NCBI RefSeq assembly: GCF_002409645.1
Contig: NZ_DHNR01000005.1
Location: 137,399 to 201,398 of the forward strand
Reading direction: 5' to 3'
Length of the DNA stretch: 64,000 nt
Source of the DNA: Acetobacter sp. UBA5411
Lineage (GTDB): Bacteria > Pseudomonadota > Alphaproteobacteria > Acetobacterales > Acetobacteraceae
The notes beneath the pieces were generated by a model that was not told where the DNA came from, did no database searches, and saw only the letters and a program-made list of their open reading frames with translations. Of this stretch, positions 43,891 through 52,477 are shown one piece after another. The translations under genes were made by a program, and so were the position numbers. Numbering within the stretch: the stretch's first letter is position 1; each line of letters begins with the position of its first letter.

Positions 43891-45651
43891 ATGACGACGC
43901 TCCTTTCTCCCGCCCGCGACCAGAGTCTTGCGGAAAGAATTTCGGAGCATCTCCCCAACGGTTTGCTAGCCACACAGACTGGATGCGACGGGGTCTCCAT
44001 CCTCTGGATCGCGGCGACCGATCTGCGCCCCACCTTCGCCGCACTGAAGGCTGCTGCATCCCTCATGCTGCTGGACCTGACGGCCATAGATGAACGTGAT
44101 CGCGCCCACAGCGACGGGCAGCCAAAATCGGCATTCACGGTTGTCTATCACCTGATTTCGCTAGCCACCCGTACCGATGAAGTGCGGATCAAGGTGCCTC
44201 TCGGCGCAACAGCCCCCACCCTCCCCACCATCTGTGATCTCTGGCCCAACGCCAACTGGTATGAGCGCGAGGTCTGGGACCTATTCGGCATCCATTTCCA
44301 GAACCATCCCTCCCTGCGCCGTATCCTGACCCCGCCCACATGGACCGGACATCCCCTGCGCAAGGACCACCATGCCCGCGCCACGGAAATGCCGCCCTAC
44401 AGCCTGACGGAAGAACACGAAGCGCAGGAGCAGGACGCCCTGCGCTTTGACCCGTCGGCGTGGGGCATGCGGCGACACAGTGACCACAGCGACTTCATGT
44501 TTCTCAATCTCGGTCCCAATCATCCCAGCGTGCACGGGGTGTTCCGCATCGTGCTGCAACTGGAAGGGGAGCGGATTGTCGATGCCGTGCCCGATATCGG
44601 TTTTCACCATCGGGGCGCGGAAAAGATGGGGGAACGCCAGTCATGGCACACCTACATCCCCTACACCGACCGGGTGGATTACCTCGGCGGCGTCATGAAC
44701 AATTTCCCCTATGTGATGGCGGTCGAGACGCTGGCCGGAATTACCGTGCCGCCACGCGCACAGATGATCCGCGTCATGCTGGCGGAACTGTTCCGCATTG
44801 CCAGCCACCTCGTTTTCTACGGCACCATGGCGCAGGATGTCGGACAACTTTCTCCCGTATTCTACATGTTTACCGATCGCGAGCGCGTGTTCGGGATTAT
44901 CGAAGCGATATGCGGCTTTCGCATGCATCCGGCGTGGTTCCGCATTGGCGGGGTCGCCATGGACCTGCCCAACGGGTGGGAAGGACTGATCCGCGCCTTC
45001 CTTCATGATCTGCCCCTGCGGCTGGACGAATACGATGCGATGGTCATGCGCAATCCCATCTTCCGCGCCCGGACGAAAGGCATTGGCGCCTATACCACCG
45101 CAGAGGCAGTCGAGTGGGGCGTTACCGGGCCGGGGCTGCGCGCTACAGGGATGGAATGGGACTACCGCAAACATGCGCCCTATGCCTGTTATGACCAGCT
45201 CGAATTCGACATTCCCACTGGTACCAACGGCGACTGTTATGACCGGGTTGCCGTGCATGTGGCGGAAATACGCGAGAGCCTGCGCATCATCCGCCAGTGC
45301 GTGGACAACATGCCCGCAGGCCCGATCAAGGCCGACCATCCACTGACAACCCCTCCGCCCAAGGCGCGGACGATGCACGACATCGAAACCCTGATCCATC
45401 ACTTCCTGAGCGTAAGCTGGGGGCCGGTCATTCCACCGGGGGAAGCTCGGGCCAGCATCGAAGCCACGAAAGGCGTGAACACCTACACACTCATCAGCGA
45501 TGGTGGCACGACGTCCTACCGCACGCGCATCCGCACGCCGTCCTTCGCTCACCTGCAAATGATCCCGCTGCTCAGTCGCGGCATCATGGTCGCGGACCTG
45601 ATCGCGATCCTGGGCAGCATCGATTTCGTGATGGCCGATGTCGACCGCTGA
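43891..45651 (+). CDS. nuoCD: NADH-quinone oxidoreductase fused subunit CD
   Basis: 586 residues: NuoC domain (about 1-190, with WYEREVWDLFGIHFQNHPSL) joined to NuoD (from about 200, LGPNHPSVHGVFRIVLQLEG, IGFHHRGAEKMGERQSWH, ending in the DADFVMADVDR-like tail). The NuoD part helps form the quinone site. The fusion is characteristic of E. coli-type complex I; most Alphaproteobacteria have separate nuoC and nuoD. 5 bp after nuoB. Confidence 0.96.
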   Translation: MTTLLSPARDQSLAERISEHLPNGLLATQTGCDGVSILWIAATDLRPTFAALKAAASLMLLDLTAIDERDRAHSDGQPKSAFTVVYHLISLATRTDEVRIKVPLGATAPTLPTICDLWPNANWYEREVWDLFGIHFQNHPSLRRILTPPTWTGHPLRKDHHARATEMPPYSLTEEHEAQEQDALRFDPSAWGMRRHSDHSDFMFLNLGPNHPSVHGVFRIVLQLEGERIVDAVPDIGFHHRGAEKMGERQSWHTYIPYTDRVDYLGGVMNNFPYVMAVETLAGITVPPRAQMIRVMLAELFRIASHLVFYGTMAQDVGQLSPVFYMFTDRERVFGIIEAICGFRMHPAWFRIGGVAMDLPNGWEGLIRAFLHDLPLRLDEYDAMVMRNPIFRARTKGIGAYTTAEAVEWGVTGPGLRATGMEWDYRKHAPYACYDQLEFDIPTGTNGDCYDRVAVHVAEIRESLRIIRQCVDNMPAGPIKADHPLTTPPPKARTMHDIETLIHHFLSVSWGPVIPPGEARASIEATKGVNTYTLISDGGTTSYRTRIRTPSFAHLQMIPLLSRGIMVADLIAILGSIDFVMADVDR

Positions 45652-46129
45652 TCTCCCCCTCCCAGCGCCCATGCGGGCGGAAATCCTTGCCCTTGCGGCG
45701 CAGGAACTGCATCCGCGCGGCGCGAGCGTCGCAGCCCTGCGGCTGGTGCAGGCCCACTTTGGGTGGGTCAGCACCGCGCATCTGCGCGAAGTGGCCGATC
45801 TGCTGGGCATGTCGGCGGATGATCTCGACGGCGTCGCGACCTATTTCAACCTGCTGTTCCGCAGACCGGTCGGACGACATGTCATCATGCTGTGTGACAG
45901 CGTTTCATGCTGGATCATGGGATGCGAACCGCTCTGCGCCCATCTGTGCCAAAAGCTCGGCATAAGGCCCGGAGAAACCACGGCGGACAACGCCATCACG
46001 CTGCTCCCCACGGTCTGCATCGGGCACTGCGATCACGCTCCGGCCATGCTGGTTGATGACACGCTGCATGGCGATGTGACCATGGAAAGCCTTGATCACC
46101 TGATCGATACGCTGAGGAACACGCCATGA
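45638..46129 (+). CDS. nuoE: NADH-quinone oxidoreductase subunit E
   Basis: Binds the N1a 2Fe-2S cluster of the NADH module. 163 residues; ligands are the two Cys of LCDSVSCW and the two of VCIGHCDHAP. The gene begins inside the end of nuoCD (14-bp overlap) and overlaps nuoF by 4 bp. Confidence 0.95.
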   Translation: MSTADLPLPAPMRAEILALAAQELHPRGASVAALRLVQAHFGWVSTAHLREVADLLGMSADDLDGVATYFNLLFRRPVGRHVIMLCDSVSCWIMGCEPLCAHLCQKLGIRPGETTADNAITLLPTVCIGHCDHAPAMLVDDTLHGDVTMESLDHLIDTLRNTP

Positions 46130-47430
46130 CGGTCGCCTCCGAACGTCCCCTGACCGCGATGATTGATCCTGCCATCGGTCCACCGAACTGCGCGGCATAT
46201 GAACGCGCTGGCGGCTGGCAGGCGGCTCGGCTGGCGCTGGGAAGCCTTACCCCGGCTGAAATCATTGACAGGGTGACACGCTCAAAGCTGCGCGGACGTG
46301 GAGGCGCGGGCTTCGGGACCGGGCAGAAATGGAGCTTCGTGCCCAAGGAACCTGCCTCCGAACGCCGCAAATATCTGATCGCCAATGCCGACGAGATGGA
46401 GCCGGGCACTTTCAAGGACCGCTGGCTGCTGGAAGGTAATCCTCTCCAGCTGGTCGAAGGGATGATCCTTGCAGCCTACGCCGTGCAGGCCGGGCATGGC
46501 ATCGTTTTCCTACGTGGGGAATATCAGGAAGCCTGCGTCCGCCTGCACCGTGCGATCGGAGAGGCACGGCAGCAGGGCTGGCTGGGCGAGAACATTCTCG
46601 GCTCAGGCTTCACTTTTGACATCCATGTGCATTCCAGCGCCGGACGCTACATCTGCGGCGAGGAAACCGCCCTTCTGACCGCACTGGAAGGCCGTCGCGC
46701 CACACCACGCAGCAAGCCGCCCTTTCCGCAGACCGGTGGCCTGTGGGGCGCACCCAGCGTGGTGAACAATGTCGAGACGCTGTGCAACCTGCCCCATATC
46801 ATCGCCAACGGGCCGGAATGGTTTGCGGGCCTCGGACTGGGCGAGGATGGCGGCACCAAGATCTATGGTGTCAGTGGCCGAGTGGCAAAGCCGGGCGCAT
46901 GGGAACTGCCGATCGGCACGCCGCTGCGTCAGATCATCGAAGACCACGCAGGCGGCATGCGTCCCGGCTACCAGTTGCGCGCCCTGCTGCCCGGTGGGGC
47001 GTCCACCGCCTTTATTGACGCAACTGCCCTCGACGTCGCCATGGATTACGGATCGGTGGAAAAGGCGGGCAGCAGGCTTGGCACCGGCATGGCCATCATT
47101 CTGGACGACCGCACCTGCCCTATCGGCATGATCCGCAACCTTGAACATTTCTTCGCAAAGGAATCCTGCGGCTGGTGCACGCCCTGTCGGGATGGACTGC
47201 CTTGGGTGGAGCGCCTGCTAGACGCGATCGAGGACGGAACAGGACGGGAGGAAGACATGGAGCAGCTCGACCGGCATGCCCGCATGCTGGGCGCTCCGGG
47301 GCGAACCTTCTGCGCCCATGCACCGGGAGCGATGGCGCCACTGGCCAGCGGGCTGAAGCTTTTCGCCGCCGATTTCGCTGCCCACATCCAGCAGGGCCGT
47401 TGCCCGCATCACGCCGGAGCAGGACCATGA
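46126..47430 (+). CDS. nuoF: NADH-quinone oxidoreductase subunit F
   Basis: Binds NADH, FMN and the N3 4Fe-4S cluster. 434 residues. Glycine-rich nucleotide/FMN motif RGRGGAGFGTGQKWSF, GRYICGEETALLTALEG, and N3 ligands in ESCGWCTPCRDG plus the late Cys in RTFCAHAPGA. Overlaps nuoG by 4 bp. Confidence 0.97.
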   Translation: MTVASERPLTAMIDPAIGPPNCAAYERAGGWQAARLALGSLTPAEIIDRVTRSKLRGRGGAGFGTGQKWSFVPKEPASERRKYLIANADEMEPGTFKDRWLLEGNPLQLVEGMILAAYAVQAGHGIVFLRGEYQEACVRLHRAIGEARQQGWLGENILGSGFTFDIHVHSSAGRYICGEETALLTALEGRRATPRSKPPFPQTGGLWGAPSVVNNVETLCNLPHIIANGPEWFAGLGLGEDGGTKIYGVSGRVAKPGAWELPIGTPLRQIIEDHAGGMRPGYQLRALLPGGASTAFIDATALDVAMDYGSVEKAGSRLGTGMAIILDDRTCPIGMIRNLEHFFAKESCGWCTPCRDGLPWVERLLDAIEDGTGREEDMEQLDRHARMLGAPGRTFCAHAPGAMAPLASGLKLFAADFAAHIQQGRCPHHAGAGP

Positions 47431-50162
47431 CCACCATCCGCATTGATGGACGGGATTGCCCGACCCGCAGCGACATCAACCTGCTTCAGGCCTGCCTGGA
47501 GGCCGGGGCCAACCTGCCCTATTTCTGCTGGCATCCCGAACTCGGCTCCGTCGGGGCGTGTCGACAGTGCGCCATCAAACAGTTTAGCGGGCCGGAGGAC
47601 AGGAAGGGCCGCATCGTGATGGCCTGCATGACCCCTGTCAGCGAGAACGCCATCATCTCCATCGACGATCCGGAAGCCCGTGACTTTCGGGCTGGCGTCA
47701 TCGAATGGATGATGGTCAATCATCCACATGACTGTCCCGTCTGCGAGGAAGGCAGTGAATGTCACCTGCAGGACATGACGGTCATGACCGGGCACAACAC
47801 CCGCCGCTACCGGTTTACGAAACGGACCCATCGCAATCAGGATCTCGGGCCGTTCGTAAAGCATGAGATGAACCGCTGCATCGCCTGCTATCGCTGCGTG
47901 CGGTTCTACCGTGATTACGCGGGCGGGGACGATCTGGCGGCCTTTGCCTCGCATGACAATGTCTATTTTGGTCGTGCCGAAGACGGCACGTTGCGAAATG
48001 CTTTCAGCGGCAATCTGGTGGAAATCTGCCCGACTGGCGTGTTTACCGACAAACCTTTTTCCGCCGTCTACACACGCAAATGGGACATGCGGGGCGCGCC
48101 CTCGGTGTGCGTGCACTGCGCGGTGGGCTGCAACACCATCGTCAATGCCCGCGAGGAAACCCTCCGGCGTGTTCTCAACCGCTATAATACAGACATCAAC
48201 CGCTACGTATTGTGCGACCGGGGCCGGTTCGGTCATGGTTTTATCAATGCGCCGACACGGATCCGCACGCCGCTACGCGCCATTGACGGACAGCAGGTGC
48301 CCGTCCCTATGGCGGACGCCCTGACGGCTTTCGCCCGTATGGCGACGCAGGGGCGGATTGTAGGCATCGTCTCTCCTCGCGCAGCATTGGAGACCTGTTT
48401 CAGCCTGCATGCGCTGGTAGGGCCAGAGCATTTTTCCACCGGCCAGACGCGGCAGGAACAGGAATGTACGGAACTGGCTCATACTCTGCTCACCCGGCAT
48501 CCCGGCGCCCTCCCCACCTTGCATGAAATGGAAAGTGCCGACGCTGTGCTGGTGCTGGGTGAGGACGTCTGCGCCACCGCTCCCCGGCTGGGCCTGTCGT
48601 TGCGGCAGTCGGTACGTCAGGCCTCCTTCCACACAGCGGACAATGCCAAAGTGCCACGCTGGATGGATGCGGCGGTTCGTACGCTGGGCGGCGAGTGTCC
48701 TTCCAACCTGCATATCCTGACGCCTGCGCCGACCGATCTGGACAATGTGGCTGCGGAAACCTTTCGCGCAGCGCCTGATGATATCGCACGGCTTGGCTTT
48801 GCCATCGCCTACGCAATTGATCCCTTCGCCCCACCCGTCACGGATCTGACGCCGGATGATGCGGCGCATGCCGCACGCATTGCACAGGCGCTTATGGCCG
48901 CCAGAAAGCCTCTGGTCGTATCCGGCATGCAATATGGCTCTCCGACATTGATGCAGGCCACCGCCAGTATTGCAGCCGCTCTCGTCCGCACCATACCTGC
49001 TGCGGGTCTGTCGCTGGTTCTGCCGGAATGCAACAGCATGGGACTGGCCATGCTGGGCGGACTGCCGCTGGAAACAGTGATGGAGCAGGCCCGAGCAGGC
49101 GAGATTTCTACTTTGGTCGTCGTGGAAAATGACCTGACACGTCACCTCGATCTGGCCGATGTGGCGGACCTTGTGGCAGCCGTTCCCAACATCGTCGTGA
49201 TCGACCATACGATGACGCCGCTGTGCCAGCACGCCAGTCTTGTCCTACCCATTGCGACCTTCAGCGAAAGCAACGGCACGCTGGTCAATCAGGAAGGCAG
49301 GGCGCAACGCTTTTTCCAGGCGGTTTTTCCCCCTGCTCCCATACAGGCTGGCTGGCGGTGGATACAGGCGCTGGCCCGGAGTCTTGACCCGTCCATGCAC
49401 CCCATAACGGGTCTGATCGACTGGCGGGATCTCGATGAGGCTCTTGCCGCGCTGGCAATGGCATTTCCCGATCTGGCCCCGGCCGTTATGGCCGCGCCCG
49501 AAGCGGATTACCGCATCAATGGCGAGAAACTGCGCAGCCAGACCTATCGCGCCAGCGGACGGACCGTCATCCGTTCCTTCGTCAGTGTGCGCGACCAGCC
49601 GCCCCCCGCCAGTCCGGACACACCATTCAGCAGTTCAATGGAGGGAGCCTATGAACCGGACATGCCCGGCGCACTGGTTCCCTACTATCAGACGCCGGCA
49701 TGGAATTCGGTGCAGGCGCTTAACCGATTCCAGTCCGAAATTGGTGGACCGATGCGTGGTGGTCCATCCGGTATCCGACTTTTATCCCCAGCGGAAAATC
49801 AAAACACGGAAGCGCAGCCCTACGCTTACGCTACGGACATTCCGGCCCCCTACATCCCGCAGGCGGATACCGTTCTGGTGCTGCCCGATACGCGCCTGTT
49901 CGGCAGCGAGGAATTGAGCATGTTCTCGCCTCCCATTACGGCGCGATCCAGCGCGCCAACGCTGGGCCTGCCCGCCAGCGCGACCGGATCAGGCCGTATG
50001 GTGCTGCATCTGGAAGACGGACCACATGACCTGCCCGTGGAGCCGGTGCCCGGTCTCCCCGAAGGCACTGTCCTATGCCCCACGCACATGGTCGCACGCG
50101 CGTTCCGTTTCCCTCGCATTGCCCGGCTTGAGGGTTTGACAGATGGAGGGGAACGGCCATGA
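47427..50162 (+). CDS. nuoG: NADH-quinone oxidoreductase subunit G, long type
   Basis: 911 residues, E. coli length. The ATG at 47427 overlaps the nuoF stop; the frame is open further upstream but without homology. Ligands seen: N1b Cys34, 45, 48, 67; N5 His99, Cys103, 106, 112; N4 Cys151, 154, 157, 201; and the extra N7 set Cys228, 231, 235, 263, which only some bacteria keep. The molybdopterin-like C-terminal domain follows. Overlaps nuoH by 4 bp. Confidence 0.96.
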   Translation: MTTIRIDGRDCPTRSDINLLQACLEAGANLPYFCWHPELGSVGACRQCAIKQFSGPEDRKGRIVMACMTPVSENAIISIDDPEARDFRAGVIEWMMVNHPHDCPVCEEGSECHLQDMTVMTGHNTRRYRFTKRTHRNQDLGPFVKHEMNRCIACYRCVRFYRDYAGGDDLAAFASHDNVYFGRAEDGTLRNAFSGNLVEICPTGVFTDKPFSAVYTRKWDMRGAPSVCVHCAVGCNTIVNAREETLRRVLNRYNTDINRYVLCDRGRFGHGFINAPTRIRTPLRAIDGQQVPVPMADALTAFARMATQGRIVGIVSPRAALETCFSLHALVGPEHFSTGQTRQEQECTELAHTLLTRHPGALPTLHEMESADAVLVLGEDVCATAPRLGLSLRQSVRQASFHTADNAKVPRWMDAAVRTLGGECPSNLHILTPAPTDLDNVAAETFRAAPDDIARLGFAIAYAIDPFAPPVTDLTPDDAAHAARIAQALMAARKPLVVSGMQYGSPTLMQATASIAAALVRTIPAAGLSLVLPECNSMGLAMLGGLPLETVMEQARAGEISTLVVVENDLTRHLDLADVADLVAAVPNIVVIDHTMTPLCQHASLVLPIATFSESNGTLVNQEGRAQRFFQAVFPPAPIQAGWRWIQALARSLDPSMHPITGLIDWRDLDEALAALAMAFPDLAPAVMAAPEADYRINGEKLRSQTYRASGRTVIRSFVSVRDQPPPASPDTPFSSSMEGAYEPDMPGALVPYYQTPAWNSVQALNRFQSEIGGPMRGGPSGIRLLSPAENQNTEAQPYAYATDIPAPYIPQADTVLVLPDTRLFGSEELSMFSPPITARSSAPTLGLPASATGSGRMVLHLEDGPHDLPVEPVPGLPEGTVLCPTHMVARAFRFPRIARLEGLTDGGERP

Positions 50163-51115
50163 CTTCTTCAGCACTCCTCACCATCATTCTTACTCCGCTT
50201 CTCCTCCTTGCCCTTGCGACTTTACTGACATGGGTCGAACGACGTCTGCTGGGCTTATGGCAGGACCGGCATGGTCCCAACCGCGTGGGACCGGGCGGCA
50301 TGTTTCAGGCTGTGGCGGACGGAATCAAGATCCTGTTCAAGCAGGACTGGATTCCTCCCTTTGCCGATCGGGACGTTTTCATTCTTGCCCCCGCTATCGG
50401 CATGATGACGGCCCTGCTGTCCTTTGCCGTCATTCCGATCACAATGGGCACGGGCATTGCAGGCGATCTGAATGTCGGGCTTCTGTTCATCCTCGCCATG
50501 ATGGGACTGGGGGTTTATGCGGTGGTGCTGGCCGGCTGGTCCTCCAACAGCAAATTCGCACTGCTGGGCGGCATGCGGGCCGCAGCGCAGATGATCAGCT
50601 ACGAAGTCTTCATGGGACTTGCTCTGCTGGGCGTGGTCATGATGGCCGGATCATTCAGCCTGCATGACATCGTGACGGCGCAGGCGGGGTTGTGGTTCAT
50701 CATACCACAATGCCTCGGCTTCGGCGTGTTCCTGCTTGCAGGCATTGCGGAAACACACCGTCTGCCCTTTGATCTTCCCGAAGGGGAGAACGAACTCGGA
50801 GCGGGATTCCATACCGAGTATTCGGGCATGAAATTCGGTATGTTCTTCATTGCCGAATATGCCGGGATCGTTCTGGTCTCAAGCCTTGTGACCACGCTCT
50901 ATCTTGGCGGCTGGCGCGGGCCACTGCTGCCTCCCGCCGTGTGGTTCCTGCTCAAGACGGGCGGCATGGTGGCGTTTTTCATTCTGTTGCGCGCAAGCCT
51001 GCCCCGCCCGCGTTACGACCAGTTGATGGCGTTGGGCTGGAAAGTCCTGCTGCCACTTTCACTTTTAAATGTCATGGCGACCGGAACTATTCTTATGCTG
51101 CGTGCGTCTTTGTAG
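50159..51115 (+). CDS. nuoH: NADH-quinone oxidoreductase subunit H
   Basis: Membrane subunit that joins the quinone site to the proton channels. 318 residues, eight hydrophobic segments; family stretches GPNRVGPGGMFQAVADGIK and RLPFDLPEGENELGAGFHTE (quinone-channel loop with conserved Glu). Confidence 0.97.
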   Translation: MTSSALLTIILTPLLLLALATLLTWVERRLLGLWQDRHGPNRVGPGGMFQAVADGIKILFKQDWIPPFADRDVFILAPAIGMMTALLSFAVIPITMGTGIAGDLNVGLLFILAMMGLGVYAVVLAGWSSNSKFALLGGMRAAAQMISYEVFMGLALLGVVMMAGSFSLHDIVTAQAGLWFIIPQCLGFGVFLLAGIAETHRLPFDLPEGENELGAGFHTEYSGMKFGMFFIAEYAGIVLVSSLVTTLYLGGWRGPLLPPAVWFLLKTGGMVAFFILLRASLPRPRYDQLMALGWKVLLPLSLLNVMATGTILMLRASL

Positions 51116-51140
51116 CACGCCCGATGCAAAGGCATCTCCC

Positions 51141-51653
51141 ATGTTCAATACATTGCGCACCCTGCTCCTGACGGCGCTGCATGCTTTCCACCGGCGCGCG
51201 ACCGTGCAGTATCCCGAACAGCAACCCTATCTGCCGCCGCGTTATCGCGGACGGATCGTTCTGTCGCGCGATCCCGATGGAGAGGAACGGTGTGTGGCGT
51301 GCAATCTGTGCGCTGTCGCCTGCCCGGTGGACTGCATCAGTCTGCAGAAAACCGAGACCGATGGCCGCTGGCGTCCAGAATATTTCCGGATCAATTTTTC
51401 CCGTTGCATTTTCTGCGGCTTTTGCGAGGAAGCCTGTCCAACCTACGCCATACAACTGACTCCCGATTTTGAGATGGGCGAATACGCGCGCCCCAATCTT
51501 GTTTATGAAAAGGAAGACCTGCTGATAAGCGGAACCGGGAAATATCCCGATTACAGCTTCTACAATGTCGCGGGCATCCCCATCCCCGGCAAGGAACGTG
51601 GTGCTTCCGAACGTGAACGTCCGCCAATCGATCTCCACTCGCTGCTGCCGTAA
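51141..51653 (+). CDS. nuoI: NADH-quinone oxidoreductase subunit I
   Basis: Carries clusters N6a and N6b. The start ATG at 51141 gives 170 residues; a longer reading would overlap nuoH by 47 bp without homology. Two ferredoxin motifs: RCVACNLCAVACPVDC and RCIFCGFCEEACPTYA. Confidence 0.96.
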   Translation: MFNTLRTLLLTALHAFHRRATVQYPEQQPYLPPRYRGRIVLSRDPDGEERCVACNLCAVACPVDCISLQKTETDGRWRPEYFRINFSRCIFCGFCEEACPTYAIQLTPDFEMGEYARPNLVYEKEDLLISGTGKYPDYSFYNVAGIPIPGKERGASERERPPIDLHSLLP

Positions 51654-51658
51654 CCATC

Positions 51659-52159
51659 ATGCACGCCCTGGCCCTCCTTGCTGCCAGTGTGACCGTCATC
51701 GGGGCCATCATGGTCATTACCCGGAAAGTCGCCGTGCATGCGGTGCTGTATCTGGTCGTAACATTGCTGGCGCTGGCGGCATTACTTGTGATGCTGGGAG
51801 CCTCCTTCGCGGCGATGCTGGAGATCATTATCTATGCCGGCGCGATCATGGTGCTGTTCGTTTTCGTCATCATGATGCTCAATCTGGGGCAACCGGACAG
51901 CGCGCGTGAAAAGGAATGGCTGCGTCCGCGCGCATGGCTGGGACCGGGCATTCTCGCCGCCATTGTGTGTGCGGAACTTCTTTATTGTATCAGCCCTCTT
52001 TCCGGATCCATGCCCTCTCTTGCCTCAATAACGGCACATGATGTCGGGCTGAGTCTGTTTGGCCGCTACGTGCTGATGGTCGAGCTGGCGTCATTCCTGC
52101 TTCTGGCTGGTCTGGTCTCGGCCTTTCACATCGGACGCAACCGGATGGAGAACCGCTGA
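51659..52159 (+). CDS. nuoJ: NADH-quinone oxidoreductase subunit J
   Basis: 166 residues, five hydrophobic segments, with the family region HAVLYLVVTLLALAALLVML and the pi-helix segment EIIIYAGAIMVLFVFVIMML. Starts 5 bp after nuoI. Confidence 0.95.
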   Translation: MHALALLAASVTVIGAIMVITRKVAVHAVLYLVVTLLALAALLVMLGASFAAMLEIIIYAGAIMVLFVFVIMMLNLGQPDSAREKEWLRPRAWLGPGILAAIVCAELLYCISPLSGSMPSLASITAHDVGLSLFGRYVLMVELASFLLLAGLVSAFHIGRNRMENR

Positions 52160-52160
52160 C

Positions 52161-52472
52161 ATGCCAGTGTTTTCCTTCAACGACACCCTGCTGCTGGCGA
52201 CCATCCTGTTTTCGGTCGGGCTGGCGGGCGTTCTGATCCGGCGCAACATGCTGTTCATGCTGATGTCGCTGGACATCATGCTCAATGCGGCCGCCCTCGT
52301 CTTCGTGGGCGCAGGTGCACGCTGGCATGACGCGGCGGGACAGGTGATGTTCCTGCTGATCCTCGCCCTCGCCGCCGTAGAAACGGCGGTGGGACTGGCC
52401 ATCATCCTATGCCTGCACGCTCGGGGACGTCCCACGCTCGATGCCGATACCGGCAACCTTCTGCAAGGATAA
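52161..52472 (+). CDS. nuoK: NADH-quinone oxidoreductase subunit K
   Basis: 103 residues, three membrane helices. Conserved channel Glu residues are in MLMSLDIMLNAAALVFV-type helix 2 (here Asp replaces the usual Glu of the MSIELMLN motif) and in ILALAAVETAVGLAIIL. The Asp in place of Glu in helix 2 is worth noting. One base after nuoJ. Confidence 0.94.
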   Translation: MPVFSFNDTLLLATILFSVGLAGVLIRRNMLFMLMSLDIMLNAAALVFVGAGARWHDAAGQVMFLLILALAAVETAVGLAIILCLHARGRPTLDADTGNLLQG

Positions 52473-52477
52473 GGGCC

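Noticed and set aside
47175..47426. N-terminal extension of NuoG
   Set aside because: It lies inside nuoF and has no NuoG similarity; the ATGA overlap at 47427 is the normal start.
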